Shown here: positions 48,771 to 56,874 of the stretch, piece by piece | How the letters are laid out: each line of letters opens with the position of its first letter | How positions within the stretch are numbered: the stretch's first letter is position 1 | Assembly (NCBI RefSeq): GCF_032681285.1 | Contig: NZ_CP136336.1 | Location: 4,389,001 to 4,453,000 of the forward strand | Source of the DNA: Piscinibacter gummiphilus | Lineage (GTDB): Bacteria > Pseudomonadota > Gammaproteobacteria > Burkholderiales > Burkholderiaceae_C | Length of the DNA stretch: 64,000 nucleotides | Direction of reading: 5' to 3' | Program-made: the position numbers and the translations under genes | The notes under the pieces: generated by a model | What the model saw: the letters and a program-made list of their open reading frames with translations, nothing else | Databases searched by the model: none | Told to the model about the DNA's origin: nothing

Positions 48771-49120
48771 GGTTGCCTTTCGTCATGGTCGCGCGATTGC
48801 ACCTTGCGCAGCGCAAACTCTTCCAGACCCGACAGGCCTTCGCGCCGCTCCAGCTCGGCCAGCACGTCAGCAGGTTTCAGGCCAAAGGCAGCCAGCGCGA
48901 TCATCGAATGGAACCAGAGGTCGGCCACCTCGTAGACGATCTTCTTCGCATCGCCATCCTTGGCCGCCATGACGGTCTCGGTGGCTTCCTCTCCGATCTT
49001 CTTGAGGATGGCATCGTTCCCCTTGTGGAACAGGCGGGCCACGTAGCTCTTGTCCGGGTCGCCGCCGCGGCGCGATTCAATGACCTCCGCCAGGCGCGCG
49101 AGGGTGTCGTTGCCACTCAT
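48767..49120 (-). CDS. hisE: Phosphoribosyl-ATP diphosphatase
   Basis: 117 residues from the ATG at 49120. It is an all-alpha MazG-like fold with [17 protein letters not shown] and [19 protein letters not shown], the metal-binding acidic motifs. It converts PR-ATP to PR-AMP in histidine synthesis. It overlaps hisI by 4 bp and the DUF4870 gene by 4 bp. The open frame to 49336 overlaps hisI and is not used. Confidence 0.95.
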   Translation of the reverse strand: MSGNDTLARLAEVIESRRGGDPDKSYVARLFHKGNDAILKKIGEEATETVMAAKDGDAKKIVYEVADLWFHSMIALAAFGLKPADVLAELERREGLSGLEEFALRKVQSRDHDERQP

Positions 49121-49506
49121 TTGTAGATGCTCTCCGGGTCTTTCAGCACGGGCTCGACCGTCTTCCACACGCCATCTTCCAGCTTCTGGAAGAAGCAACT
49201 GTGACGCCCGGTGTGGCAGGCAATGCCGGGCTCGTGCCCGAGCTGCGTGACCTTGAGCAGCAGCACGTCGTTGTCGCAATCGAGGCGCATCTCGTGCACC
49301 TTCTGCAGGTGGCCCGATTCCTCGCCCTTGTGCCACAGGCGCTTGCGCGAGCGGCTCCAGTAGACGGCTTCACCGCGCTTGACGGTCTCCTGCACCGCCT
49401 CACGGTTCATGAAGGCGAACATCAGCACGTCTTGTGTCGTGGCCTCCTGGGCGATCACGGGCACCAGGCCGTCGGCATCCCACTTGATGGCGTCGAGAAA
49501 ATCCAT
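49117..49506 (-). CDS. hisI: Phosphoribosyl-AMP cyclohydrolase
   Basis: 129 residues. The conserved [32 protein letters not shown] and zinc-binding Cys/Asp segments [12 protein letters not shown] and [10 protein letters not shown] are present. It opens the purine ring of PR-AMP, the next step after HisE. In enterobacteria HisI and HisE are fused; here they are separate, as is usual in betaproteobacteria. Other his genes presumably lie elsewhere. Confidence 0.96.
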   Translation of the reverse strand: MDFLDAIKWDADGLVPVIAQEATTQDVLMFAFMNREAVQETVKRGEAVYWSRSRKRLWHKGEESGHLQKVHEMRLDCDNDVLLLKVTQLGHEPGIACHTGRHSCFFQKLEDGVWKTVEPVLKDPESIYK

Positions 49507-49518
49507 GCGGCAGTTTAC

Positions 49519-49965
49519 CTATCGGGGTGGCGCCGCTTCATGCGTGGGACCGCTGAAACCACGCTCGGTGGCAAACCATTCGAGCACCGGCACGGTGCCG
49601 GGCAGCACGGGTTTCACGTCCACCGGCAGCGTCTGCCAGGCCATGCTCTGGCGCTCGCGCATCTCGAACTCGCCTTGCCACGCGTAGACCTTGCAGAAGT
49701 GCAGGCGCACGCGGGCGTGTTCGTAGTCGACGATCTCCACCTTCCAGGGGTGGGCGGCGCCAATCGTGATGCCCAGCTCTTCATGCAACTCGCGCCGCAG
49801 CGCCTGCTCGACCGTCTCGCCCACTTCGAGCTTGCCGCCCGGAAACTCCCAATAGCCGGCGTACACCTTGCCCTCGGGGCGCGAGGTCAGGAGGAAGCGC
49901 CCGTCTCCATCGATGAGCACCCCCACCGCCACGTCGACGGGCGTTCGTTCACCAGCGGTGCTCAT
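49519..49965 (-). CDS. Nudix hydrolase, MutT-like
   Basis: 148 residues from the ATG at 49965. The Nudix box GGKLEVGETVEQALRRELHEELG is complete. FLLTSRPEGKVYAGYWEFPGGK is the typical MutT lead-in, so 8-oxo-dGTP diphosphatase is likely. Its start overlaps the stop of the DUF815 ATPase by 4 bp. This pairing is common in betaproteobacteria. Confidence 0.9.
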   Translation of the reverse strand: MSTAGERTPVDVAVGVLIDGDGRFLLTSRPEGKVYAGYWEFPGGKLEVGETVEQALRRELHEELGITIGAAHPWKVEIVDYEHARVRLHFCKVYAWQGEFEMRERQSMAWQTLPVDVKPVLPGTVPVLEWFATERGFSGPTHEAAPPR

Positions 49966-50834
49966 GTCGCGTGCCGCCCGGCGTAGTCCTGCGCAAACTG
50001 GAAGGCCACCCGGCCGGAGCGCGAGCCGCGCTCGAGCGCCCACACCAGGCTCTCCTGGCGAGCCGCAGCGATGGCCGGCTCGGGCACGCCCTGGTTGCGC
50101 AGCCACTGGGCGACGATCGCGAGGTATTCGTCCTGCGTGAACGGGTAGAAGCTCACCCACAGGCCGAAGCGCTCGCTGAGGGAGATCTTTTCCTCCACCA
50201 CTTCGCCGGGGTGCACCTCGCCGTCTTCGGTGTGCTGGTAGGTGAGGTTTTCCTTCATGTACTCGGGCAGGAGATGGCGGCGGTTGCTCGTGGCATAGAT
50301 CAGCACGTTGTCGGACGCCTGCGAGACGGAGCCGTCGAGGATGGACTTGAGCGCCTTGTAGCCCGGCTCGCCCTCGTCGAAGCTCAGGTCGTCGCAGAAG
50401 ACGACGAAGCGCTCCGGGCGGCCGGCCACGAGGTCAACGATGTCCGGTAGGTCCACCAGATCGGCCTTGTCGACCTCGATCAGGCGCAATCCCTGGCCTG
50501 AAAACTCATTGAGGCAAGCCTTCACTAGCGAACTCTTGCCCGTGCCACGGGCGCCGGTGAGCAGAACGTTGTTCGCTGCACGGCGGTTCACAAATTGCTC
50601 GGTATTGCGCAGCAGGCGCTCTTTCTGGGGCTCCACCTCGACCAGCGATGCGAGCCTGATGGTGGCCACGTGGCGCACCGGCTCGAGCACCGCGCGGTTG
50701 TGGCGACGACGGTAGCGGAAGGCCGTCGACGCCGACCAGTCAGGGGCCTGCAAACCCTGTGGCAGCGCGGCTTCCAGCCGGGTGATGAGGGTTTCGGCGC
50801 GTGCAATCAGATGCGTCAGCGAGTCGGTCAACAT
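49962..50834 (-). CDS. DUF815 family AAA-type ATPase
   Basis: 290 residues. Walker A is LLTGARGTGKSSLVKA, Walker B-like is RFVVFCDDLSFDEGE, and the sensor-like ATSNRRHLLPEYM follows; it ends with GSRSGRVAFQFAQDYAG. The family is predicted to be a DnaA-related AAA+ ATPase of unknown target. It is upstream of, and overlaps, the Nudix gene and is divergent from the lipase operon. Confidence 0.88.
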   Translation of the reverse strand: MLTDSLTHLIARAETLITRLEAALPQGLQAPDWSASTAFRYRRRHNRAVLEPVRHVATIRLASLVEVEPQKERLLRNTEQFVNRRAANNVLLTGARGTGKSSLVKACLNEFSGQGLRLIEVDKADLVDLPDIVDLVAGRPERFVVFCDDLSFDEGEPGYKALKSILDGSVSQASDNVLIYATSNRRHLLPEYMKENLTYQHTEDGEVHPGEVVEEKISLSERFGLWVSFYPFTQDEYLAIVAQWLRNQGVPEPAIAAARQESLVWALERGSRSGRVAFQFAQDYAGRHAT

Positions 50835-51093
50835 GGCAGATCAATTGAAACGGAAATAAGGCACGGGCCCGCGATAGTAAGGAGTTGCCATCACGGGTTT
50901 TCGAGAGCGGGAAAACGAGACGACCCAAAAACTAAACAGCCGTCCACAATTAGATCGCCTCTTGGTTGTTTGTCTGGGGTGCAGTGCCTGCCAGGGCCCA
51001 CGGCGTCAGCACCTCCGGCAACGAGTGGCAAACCGGAAGCAGGCGGACGCGCCCGTCTCCGGGTTCTTCCAACCATTGCAGGAGACTCACCAC
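50835..51093. promoter_or_regulatory. Divergent spacer between DUF815 ATPase and lipase operon
   Basis: 259 bases with an A/T-richer part at about 50920-50975 that should carry the promoters. I see no reliable -35/-10 pair. GGAG lies about 10 bp before the lipase ATG. No ORF in it is convincing. Confidence 0.3.
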
Positions 51094-51723
51094 ATGAAAC
51101 GCACCGCCATTCTCGCGAGTGTCGCACTCGCCTCCGTGCTGGCCTGCGGCCAGGCTGCCGCCCAGACGGAACCCATCGTGTTCGTGCACGGCTACAGCGG
51201 CAATTCGGGCAACTGGTCGACCATGATCAGCCGCTTCACCGCCAGCGGCTACCCGTCGAACAAGCTGTACGGCTTCAACTACAACTCCTTCCTCAGCTCC
51301 GACACCGCCAGCGGTGCCCAGCTCGCCAGCTATGTGAACACGGTGCGCGCCCGCCACGGCGGCGAGAAGATCAGCATCGTCGCCCACTCCAACGGCGGCC
51401 TCGTCTCGCGCGCCTACCGCGTGTTCAACGGCGGTTCGTCGCAGATGCGCCGCTTCGTGACCCTTGGCACGCCACACCTGGGCACCACCTCGGCCTACGC
51501 CTGCTTCAGCCCGGCCTGCTATGACATGTGGCCCGGCTCGCTCTTCATCCTGCGCCTGGCCGGCCGCGGCTGCGACCGCTCGCTGTGGTCGGCCCTCGAC
51601 GGTGTGATCATCCCCGCCACCAACGCCATCTGCGGCAACAGCACCCAGGTGGCGCCGGTGAACCACCTGGCCCTGCTGACCGACGGCAGCGTGTACAACG
51701 CGGTGCGCGCAGCGCTGCGCTGA
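51094..51723 (+). CDS. Secreted lipase, class 2 (Bacillus LipA-like size)
   Basis: 209 residues. The signal peptide probably ends at AAA-QTEP; VLAC near Cys18 is a weak lipobox alternative. The alpha/beta-hydrolase oxyanion start is IVFVHGYSGNSGNW. The nucleophile elbow is AHSNGG with Ser99. Asp169 in SALDGVIIP and His191 in VNHLALL complete a probable triad, spaced as in Bacillus LipA. Four Cys in the mature part (about 137, 142, 160, 180) could form two disulfides. It is followed by folding genes, and a strong hairpin lies in the 74-bp gap after it. Confidence 0.88.
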   Translation: MKRTAILASVALASVLACGQAAAQTEPIVFVHGYSGNSGNWSTMISRFTASGYPSNKLYGFNYNSFLSSDTASGAQLASYVNTVRARHGGEKISIVAHSNGGLVSRAYRVFNGGSSQMRRFVTLGTPHLGTTSAYACFSPACYDMWPGSLFILRLAGRGCDRSLWSALDGVIIPATNAICGNSTQVAPVNHLALLTDGSVYNAVRAALR

Positions 51724-51753
51724 GCCACTCCGCCAGCGTTCTCTGAGCCGTTC

Positions 51754-51786
51754 CCCGCCGGGCCACACCTCCCGTTGCCCGGCGGG
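51754..51786 (+). other. Perfect 10-bp GC hairpin between lipase and first parvulin gene
   Basis: CCCGCCGGGC (51754-51763) and GCCCGGCGGG (51777-51786) with a 13-nt loop, ending 11 bp before the parvulin ATG. It is all G/C and has no T-run, so a classical terminator is unlikely. It could stabilise the lipase mRNA or lower expression of the downstream genes. Confidence 0.7.
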
Positions 51787-51797
51787 CCCCACGCACC

Positions 51798-52691
51798 ATG
51801 TCCATGATCCGAACGAGCATTTCAACCCTCGCCCTGGCCGTGCTGCCCGGCCTCACCCTGCTGAGCGCATGCAAGCCCGCCGCGCCCGACACGGCCACAA
51901 GCGCGCCCACGCCTGCCAAGCCCGATGCCGTGGCCTTGCTCGACGGCGAGCCGCTCACCCGCCCCCTCCTCGACGAGATCGCCCGCCAGTACGCCGGCTC
52001 GGCCAACCCCTACGACGCCCCCACGGCTGCCGCCAGCGCCGCCTCTGCGGCAAGCGCGCCTAGCGTGGGCCGCCAGCGCCTGCTCGACGAACTCGTCGAC
52101 ATCGAACTGCTCGCCCGCAAGGCACGCGAGCACGGCGTCGACAAACAACCCGCCTTCATCGCCGAAAACGAACTGCAGGCCAAGACCATCCTGGCCCAGG
52201 CGATGGTGCGCGAGCAGATCGCCGGCTTGCAGGTGACCGACGCCGAGCTGGCCGCCGCCTACGACGAGCGCGTGCCGCCCTACCAGTTCAAGCTGGCCCA
52301 CATCCTCGTCGCCGAGCAGGCCACCGCGCAGGCCGTGCTCGAACAACTGAAGCAAGGCCGGCCATTCGCCGAGCTGGCCAAGCGTTATTCCATTGACACC
52401 GACAACCGCCTGCGCGGCGGCAGCCTCGGGGTCATGCTGATGGACCAGCTGCCCACCGAAATGGGCGCTGCCGTGCGCTACTTGAAGCCCGGCGAGCACG
52501 CGGCCCAGCCGGTCCGAACGCCGCAAGGCTGGCACGTGATGCGCCTGGAAGGCCTGGAGCCGCTGGCGCACCGCCCGACGCTCGAAACCGCACGCGTCTG
52601 GCTGCACCCGCAGATCGTGCATGCCAAGGTGGAAGCGCAGCAGAAACAATGGCGGCGCGAGGCCAAGATCCAGTTGGCCGAATCGCCATGA
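51798..52691 (+). CDS. Parvulin-type peptidyl-prolyl isomerase lipoprotein (EpsD-like)
   Basis: 297 residues. A lipoprotein signal with LLSAC (about Cys22) puts it at a membrane facing the periplasm. A SurA/PrsA-like helical N-domain (LLDELVDIELLARKAREHGVDKQPAF) is followed by a parvulin domain (about 165-260) with KLAHILVAEQATAQAVL, FAELAKRYSID, GGSLGVM and GWHVMRLEG. It would help periplasmic proteins fold. It lies between the lipase and the lipase foldase gene, overlapping the latter by 4 bp, so the lipase is a probable client. EpsD-like proteins also occur in exopolysaccharide loci. Confidence 0.86.
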   Translation: MSMIRTSISTLALAVLPGLTLLSACKPAAPDTATSAPTPAKPDAVALLDGEPLTRPLLDEIARQYAGSANPYDAPTAAASAASAASAPSVGRQRLLDELVDIELLARKAREHGVDKQPAFIAENELQAKTILAQAMVREQIAGLQVTDAELAAAYDERVPPYQFKLAHILVAEQATAQAVLEQLKQGRPFAELAKRYSIDTDNRLRGGSLGVMLMDQLPTEMGAAVRYLKPGEHAAQPVRTPQGWHVMRLEGLEPLAHRPTLETARVWLHPQIVHAKVEAQQKQWRREAKIQLAESP

Positions 52692-53686
52692 GCCCCAGCG
52701 CCTTCCGCGTCGTGCTGATCGCCGCCTCGCTGGGCGCGGTGGGCATCGGCTCGTGGCTGGCCACGTCGGGCCGTGCGGACACCGACGCGGCGCCGGCCAG
52801 CACCGGCGCCTCGCCGGCCGGCGCCCTCGCCCGCAGCGGCGTCGCACCGCCCGCCGCGCACACCGACAGCGTGCCGCGCACCATCGAAGAGGCTTCCCGA
52901 CTGCTCGAGCTCGGTGCCTCGGGCGATCTGACTGTCGACATGAACACCCGCGCCGCGCTGGATGTGCTGCTCGGCCTGCTTGGCCCCGAGGCCACGCCGG
53001 CCGACTTCCAGCGGCTCGAAGATGCACTTCGCCGCTCCATGCCGGGCGAGGCCGCGACACAGGCCATCGCGCTCGTGCGGCATTACGACGCCTACCAACG
53101 TGCGGCCACCACTCAGGCCGCCGAGCAACAGCCCCCCGCCAGCCCCGAAGAGCTGAAGGCCCTGCTCGACAAGACCATCGCCCTGCGCCGTCAGCATTTC
53201 GACGAGCCCACCGCACGCGCCCTCTTCGGCGCCGAAGAAGAACTCACCCGGCTCGACATGGCGATGAACGCCATCCAGGCCGACCCCAAGCTCTCGGCGC
53301 AGGAAAAGGCCACGCAGATCAGCGCCCTGCGCGAACGCATGCCGCGCGACCTGCCGGGACTGCAGGCGCCGGTGGCGGCGTCGTTCGGCGAGCTGGACAC
53401 CCAGGTGGCTGCCCTGCGCCAGCAAGGCGCAACTCCCGCGCAGATCGAGCAGTTGCGCCAGCGCTACCTCGGCGAAGAAGCGGCCAAGGCCATGACCGAG
53501 ATGGAAGCCCAGCGCGCCCAGTGGGAGTCGCGCTACCAGGCCTACGCCCAGCAGAAGAAGGCCATCGTCGCCAGCGCATCGCCCGACATGGCCGCCCAGC
53601 TCGACGCCGCGCTGCGCCAGCACTTCAAGGAAGAAGAACTGGCCGCCGCCCGCGCCTACGACCGCAACCGCACCTCCACACCATGA
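52688..53686 (+). CDS. Lif-type lipase foldase, divergent
   Basis: 332 residues from the ATG at 52688, overlapping the previous stop. An N-terminal anchor (VVLIAASLGAVGIGSWLA) and a Pro/Ala linker are followed by a long helical region. GDLTVDMNTRAALDVLLGLLG aligns with the Lif motif RxxxFDYxL; Arg88 and Asp92 are kept, but Phe and Tyr are Leu and Val. RRQHFDEPTARALFGAEEE and the later LDTQVAALRQQGATPAQIEQLRQRYLGEEA match the helical scaffold of lipase chaperones (LifO/LimK). It would fold a lipase in the periplasm. The ordinary partners are 290-340-residue lipases, not the small one here. Confidence 0.8.
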   Translation: MSPSAFRVVLIAASLGAVGIGSWLATSGRADTDAAPASTGASPAGALARSGVAPPAAHTDSVPRTIEEASRLLELGASGDLTVDMNTRAALDVLLGLLGPEATPADFQRLEDALRRSMPGEAATQAIALVRHYDAYQRAATTQAAEQQPPASPEELKALLDKTIALRRQHFDEPTARALFGAEEELTRLDMAMNAIQADPKLSAQEKATQISALRERMPRDLPGLQAPVAASFGELDTQVAALRQQGATPAQIEQLRQRYLGEEAAKAMTEMEAQRAQWESRYQAYAQQKKAIVASASPDMAAQLDAALRQHFKEEELAAARAYDRNRTSTP

Positions 53687-54483
53687 GAGCCTTCGCCCTA
53701 CTTCTGATTTGCACCAGCGTCGCGGCGCCAGCCGCCTGGGCCGCCGACGCCGCCTTGCCACCCGGCGCCGCCGCGCTGGTCAACGGCCAGCCCCTCAGCC
53801 GAGCCATGCTCGACGAGCTGGCGCGCGCGCGCGCCGCCAATGGCGCCCCAGCCGAGATGCAAGAACGCCGTCGCATGCTCGACGACCTCGTCGACATGGA
53901 GCTGCTGAGCCAGCGCGCCAATTCGAGCGGCGTGGCCGCGCGAGCGCAGACCCGCGCCGAACTCGAACTCGCCCACAAGACGCTGCTCGGCCAACGCTTG
54001 CTGCAGCAGATGGCCGCCGAGATGCCCATCGCCGAGGCCGACATCCAGGAGCGCTACCGCACGCTGCAGCTCGACGTGCAGATCGACGCCAGCCACATCC
54101 TCGTGAAAGACGAGACAACGGCGCGCGACCTGATCGCCCAGCTCGACCGTGGCGCCTCGTTTGCGGCGCTCGCGCGCAAGCACACGCTCGACACCGAGAC
54201 CGTGCCGCGCGGCGGCGCGCTGGGCAGCATGTCGGTCAGCCAGCTGGTGCCGCCCTTCGCCGCGGCGGCGCAAGCGCTGAAGCCGGGGCAATACACGCGG
54301 CAACCCGTGCAGACGGAGTTTGGCTGGCATGTGATCCGCCTCACGTCGATCCAGACGCAGCCCAAGCCACCTTACGAGAAGGTGAAGGCCGAGATGCGCA
54401 AGCAGATCGCCACCGAGCGCCTGCAGGCGCAGGTGGCTCAGTGGCGCAAGGAAGCGAAGCTGACGGTGTTGCAGGCGCCCTGA
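53683..54483 (+). CDS. Parvulin-type peptidyl-prolyl isomerase, periplasmic
   Basis: 266 residues. The signal peptide ends near AWA-ADAALP. The N-domain LLDDLVDMELLSQRANSSG-like segment resembles that of the upstream parvulin. The parvulin domain (about 125-230) has DASHILVKDETTARDLI, FAALARKHTLDT, GGALGSMSVSQLVPPF and GWHVIRLTS. It overlaps the Lif gene by 4 bp and ends the operon. The two parvulins probably arose by duplication. Confidence 0.88.
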   Translation: MRAFALLLICTSVAAPAAWAADAALPPGAAALVNGQPLSRAMLDELARARAANGAPAEMQERRRMLDDLVDMELLSQRANSSGVAARAQTRAELELAHKTLLGQRLLQQMAAEMPIAEADIQERYRTLQLDVQIDASHILVKDETTARDLIAQLDRGASFAALARKHTLDTETVPRGGALGSMSVSQLVPPFAAAAQALKPGQYTRQPVQTEFGWHVIRLTSIQTQPKPPYEKVKAEMRKQIATERLQAQVAQWRKEAKLTVLQAP

Positions 54484-54503
54484 GCCGGGCGCCCGCGCCC
54501 CGC

Positions 54504-55154
54504 TCAGGCGGGGACGAGCAGCGCGAGCGCGCCGTCGAGGTGCTCGGTGGGCATGCGCTTGAAGCCCGAGCGGGCATAACGCTGCAGGCGGCCGACGGCG
54601 AAGCCCGTCAGCACCGACGACTGTGCATTCGCATCGACGGTCGGCGTCTGCGAGCCGGCCGATTCGGCGGCCAGGCGCAGGCTCTGGCGCAACTGCGATT
54701 CGATGCGGTCGAAGAACTGGTTCATGCGCGAGACCAGGCGCTCGTTCTCGAACACCAGCGCATCGCCCACCATCACGCGGGTCATGCCGGGGTTCTTTTC
54801 GCCGAACTGCAGCAAGACCGACAGGATCTTCTGCGCCTGCACCTTGCCGCTGGTCTCACGTTCGCCGATCTGGTTGACGAGGGTGAAGACGCTCTGCTCG
54901 ATGAACTCGATCAGGCCTTCGAACATCTGCGCCTTGCTGGCGAAATGGCGATAAAGCGCCGCTTCCGAAACTTCGAGCTTGGCGGCCAAGGCGGCCGTGG
55001 TGATGCGCTCGGCGCCCGGTTGCTCGAGCATGCTGGCCAGGGTGTGCAGGATCTGCACGCGGCGCTCGCCAGGCTTGGGCCGCTTGCGACCCGTTTCGGC
55101 CACGGCGGCGGTGGATGGCGCGTTCGCTTCTTCAGGCAGGGTGGCGTCGGTCAT
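54504..55154 (-). CDS. slmA: Nucleoid occlusion factor SlmA (TetR family)
   Basis: 216 residues. The TetR helix-turn-helix is ITTAALAAKLEVSEAALYRHFASKAQMFEGL, nearly identical to known SlmA. The C-domain includes VLLQFGEKNPGMTRVMVGDALVFENERL. SlmA binds chromosomal sites and blocks FtsZ rings over the nucleoid. It follows the nucleotidase and argB on the same strand, the usual betaproteobacterial order. It converges on the lipase operon. Confidence 0.94.
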   Translation of the reverse strand: MTDATLPEEANAPSTAAVAETGRKRPKPGERRVQILHTLASMLEQPGAERITTAALAAKLEVSEAALYRHFASKAQMFEGLIEFIEQSVFTLVNQIGERETSGKVQAQKILSVLLQFGEKNPGMTRVMVGDALVFENERLVSRMNQFFDRIESQLRQSLRLAAESAGSQTPTVDANAQSSVLTGFAVGRLQRYARSGFKRMPTEHLDGALALLVPA

Positions 55155-55177
55155 CTCGTCGTTCTAGCCTTGTTTAG

Positions 55178-55882
55178 TCACAAGGCAAGCAGGGTCTTGA
55201 GCGAACGAATTCTTGCATAGACATAGGAGGGAGCAGGGCATGGGTGAACACCAACTTCCATGCGGTTGTTCACACTCTTCCTCGCCTCATGAAGGTAGCG
55301 CCGCATCCAGATGCCCTTCATGCCGATGCCATGCGCGGCCTTCTGATGCTGCAAGGTGTCTTCCACCAAAACGCAGCGGCTGGGCGGCACTTTGAGCTGC
55401 GCCGCAACATGCCGCAGCATGCGCGCGTCGGGCTTGGGCCGCAGGTGGCCGAACATCTGCATCTCGTCGATGGTGATGACGCCGTCGAAGAAGTCGATGA
55501 GCTTGAGCGCGTTGAGCACGCGCAGTGCGTAGGCACGCGGCGCGTTGGTCAGGATGTACTTGCGGCCCGGCAGGCGCTTCAACACCGCGCGGTCATGGGC
55601 GCTCATGCGCAGCTGTGCCTCGAGGCCGGGCAGTTGGTGCGTCTCTTCGAGGAAGTGGCTCGCCTTCACGCCGTGGTGTCGGATGAGGCCGAGCAGCGTG
55701 GCCCCATAACGCCGCCAGTACTGGGCGCGCAGCGCCGAGGCGTCTTCGAACGAGAGGTCGAGGTACTTGGCAACGTAGTCCGTCATGCCTCGGTTGATGC
55801 CCGGCATCGACGCATGGCTCGCGTCGTGCAGGGTGTCGTCCAGATCGAAGAGCCAGACGCGCTGGCGGCGTTGAAGACTCAA
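55178..55882 (-). CDS. Pyrimidine 5'-nucleotidase, HAD family
   Basis: 234 residues. HAD motif I is [11 protein letters not shown], motif [13 protein letters not shown], motif III Lys in RPKPDARML and motif [15 protein letters not shown]. The layout matches SDT1/YjjG-like pyrimidine nucleotidases, which dephosphorylate UMP or CMP. It overlaps argB by 4 bp and leads into slmA 23 bp later. Confidence 0.88.
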   Translation of the reverse strand: MSLQRRQRVWLFDLDDTLHDASHASMPGINRGMTDYVAKYLDLSFEDASALRAQYWRRYGATLLGLIRHHGVKASHFLEETHQLPGLEAQLRMSAHDRAVLKRLPGRKYILTNAPRAYALRVLNALKLIDFFDGVITIDEMQMFGHLRPKPDARMLRHVAAQLKVPPSRCVLVEDTLQHQKAAHGIGMKGIWMRRYLHEARKSVNNRMEVGVHPCPAPSYVYARIRSLKTLLAL

Positions 55883-56790
55883 TGCGACCTGATCATCGTG
55901 CCGTAAGCCTGCTCGGTCAGGATCTCGAGCAGCATCGCGTGCGGCACACGCCCGTCGATGATGTGCACGGAGTTCACGCCGTTCTTGGCGGCATCGAGCG
56001 CCGACTGGATCTTGGGCAGCATGCCGCCGCTGATCGTGCCGTCGGCAAACAGCTCGTCGATCTCGCGCGCCGAGAGATTCGTGAGCAGCTTGCCGTTCTT
56101 GTCGAGCACGCCGGGGATGTTGGTCAGCATGATGAGCTTCTCGGCCTTGAGCACTTCAGCCAGCTTGCCGGCCACCACGTCGGCGTTGATGTTGTAGTTC
56201 TCGTTCTCGGCGCCGAAACCCAAGGGCGAGATGACGGGGATGAACTGGTCGTCCTGCAGCGCCTTCACGACCGACGGGTCGATCGATTCGATCTCGCCCA
56301 CCTGGCCCACGTCATGCACCTTGCTCGGGTCCTTGTGGTCGACCATCTTCAGCTTGCGGGCACGGATCAGCCCGCCATCGCGCCCGGTCAGGCCCACCGC
56401 CTTGCCGCCAGCCACGTTGATGAGGCCCACGATGTCTTGCTGCACCTGCCCGGCCAGCACCCACTCCACGACTTCCATCGTCTCTTCATCGGTGACGCGC
56501 ATGCCCTGGATGAAGGTGCCCTTCTTGCCGATCTTGGCCAGCGCGTCTTCGATCTGCGGGCCGCCGCCGTGCACCACCACCGGGTTCAGGCCGACCAGCT
56601 TGAGCAGCACCACGTCTTCGGCGAAGTCCTGCTGCAGCTCGGGGTCGGTCATCGCGTTGCCGCCGTACTTGATGACGATCGTCTTGCCGTGGAACTTGCG
56701 GATGTACGGCAGGGCCTGGGCCAGGATCTCCGCCTTGTCGCGCGGCGCGATGTTGGCCAGCTCGGCGGTGTGGGGGGCAGCGGTGCTCAT
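55879..56790 (-). CDS. argB: Acetylglutamate kinase
   Basis: 303 residues. [18 protein letters not shown] and [17 protein letters not shown] are the amino-acid-kinase phosphate-binding loops; [15 protein letters not shown] and [31 protein letters not shown] follow. It phosphorylates N-acetylglutamate in arginine synthesis and is usually inhibited by arginine. First of argB/nucleotidase/slmA. Confidence 0.97.
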   Translation of the reverse strand: MSTAAPHTAELANIAPRDKAEILAQALPYIRKFHGKTIVIKYGGNAMTDPELQQDFAEDVVLLKLVGLNPVVVHGGGPQIEDALAKIGKKGTFIQGMRVTDEETMEVVEWVLAGQVQQDIVGLINVAGGKAVGLTGRDGGLIRARKLKMVDHKDPSKVHDVGQVGEIESIDPSVVKALQDDQFIPVISPLGFGAENENYNINADVVAGKLAEVLKAEKLIMLTNIPGVLDKNGKLLTNLSAREIDELFADGTISGGMLPKIQSALDAAKNGVNSVHIIDGRVPHAMLLEILTEQAYGTMIRSH

Positions 56791-56822
56791 GGGCGGCGCG
56801 AGGTGAGAGTTGGATGCGGCAA

Positions 56823-56828
56823 ATTGTA
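56823..56828 (-). promoter_or_regulatory. Candidate -10 element (TACAAT) for argB
   Basis: TACAAT on the minus strand, 33 bp before the argB ATG, in the 84-bp divergent gap. No -35 box is obvious. Confidence 0.4.
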
Positions 56829-56874
56829 GGGGTCGACCGTTTCACTGCGGCTGGCGCGCGCCGTCCTCCTACAG

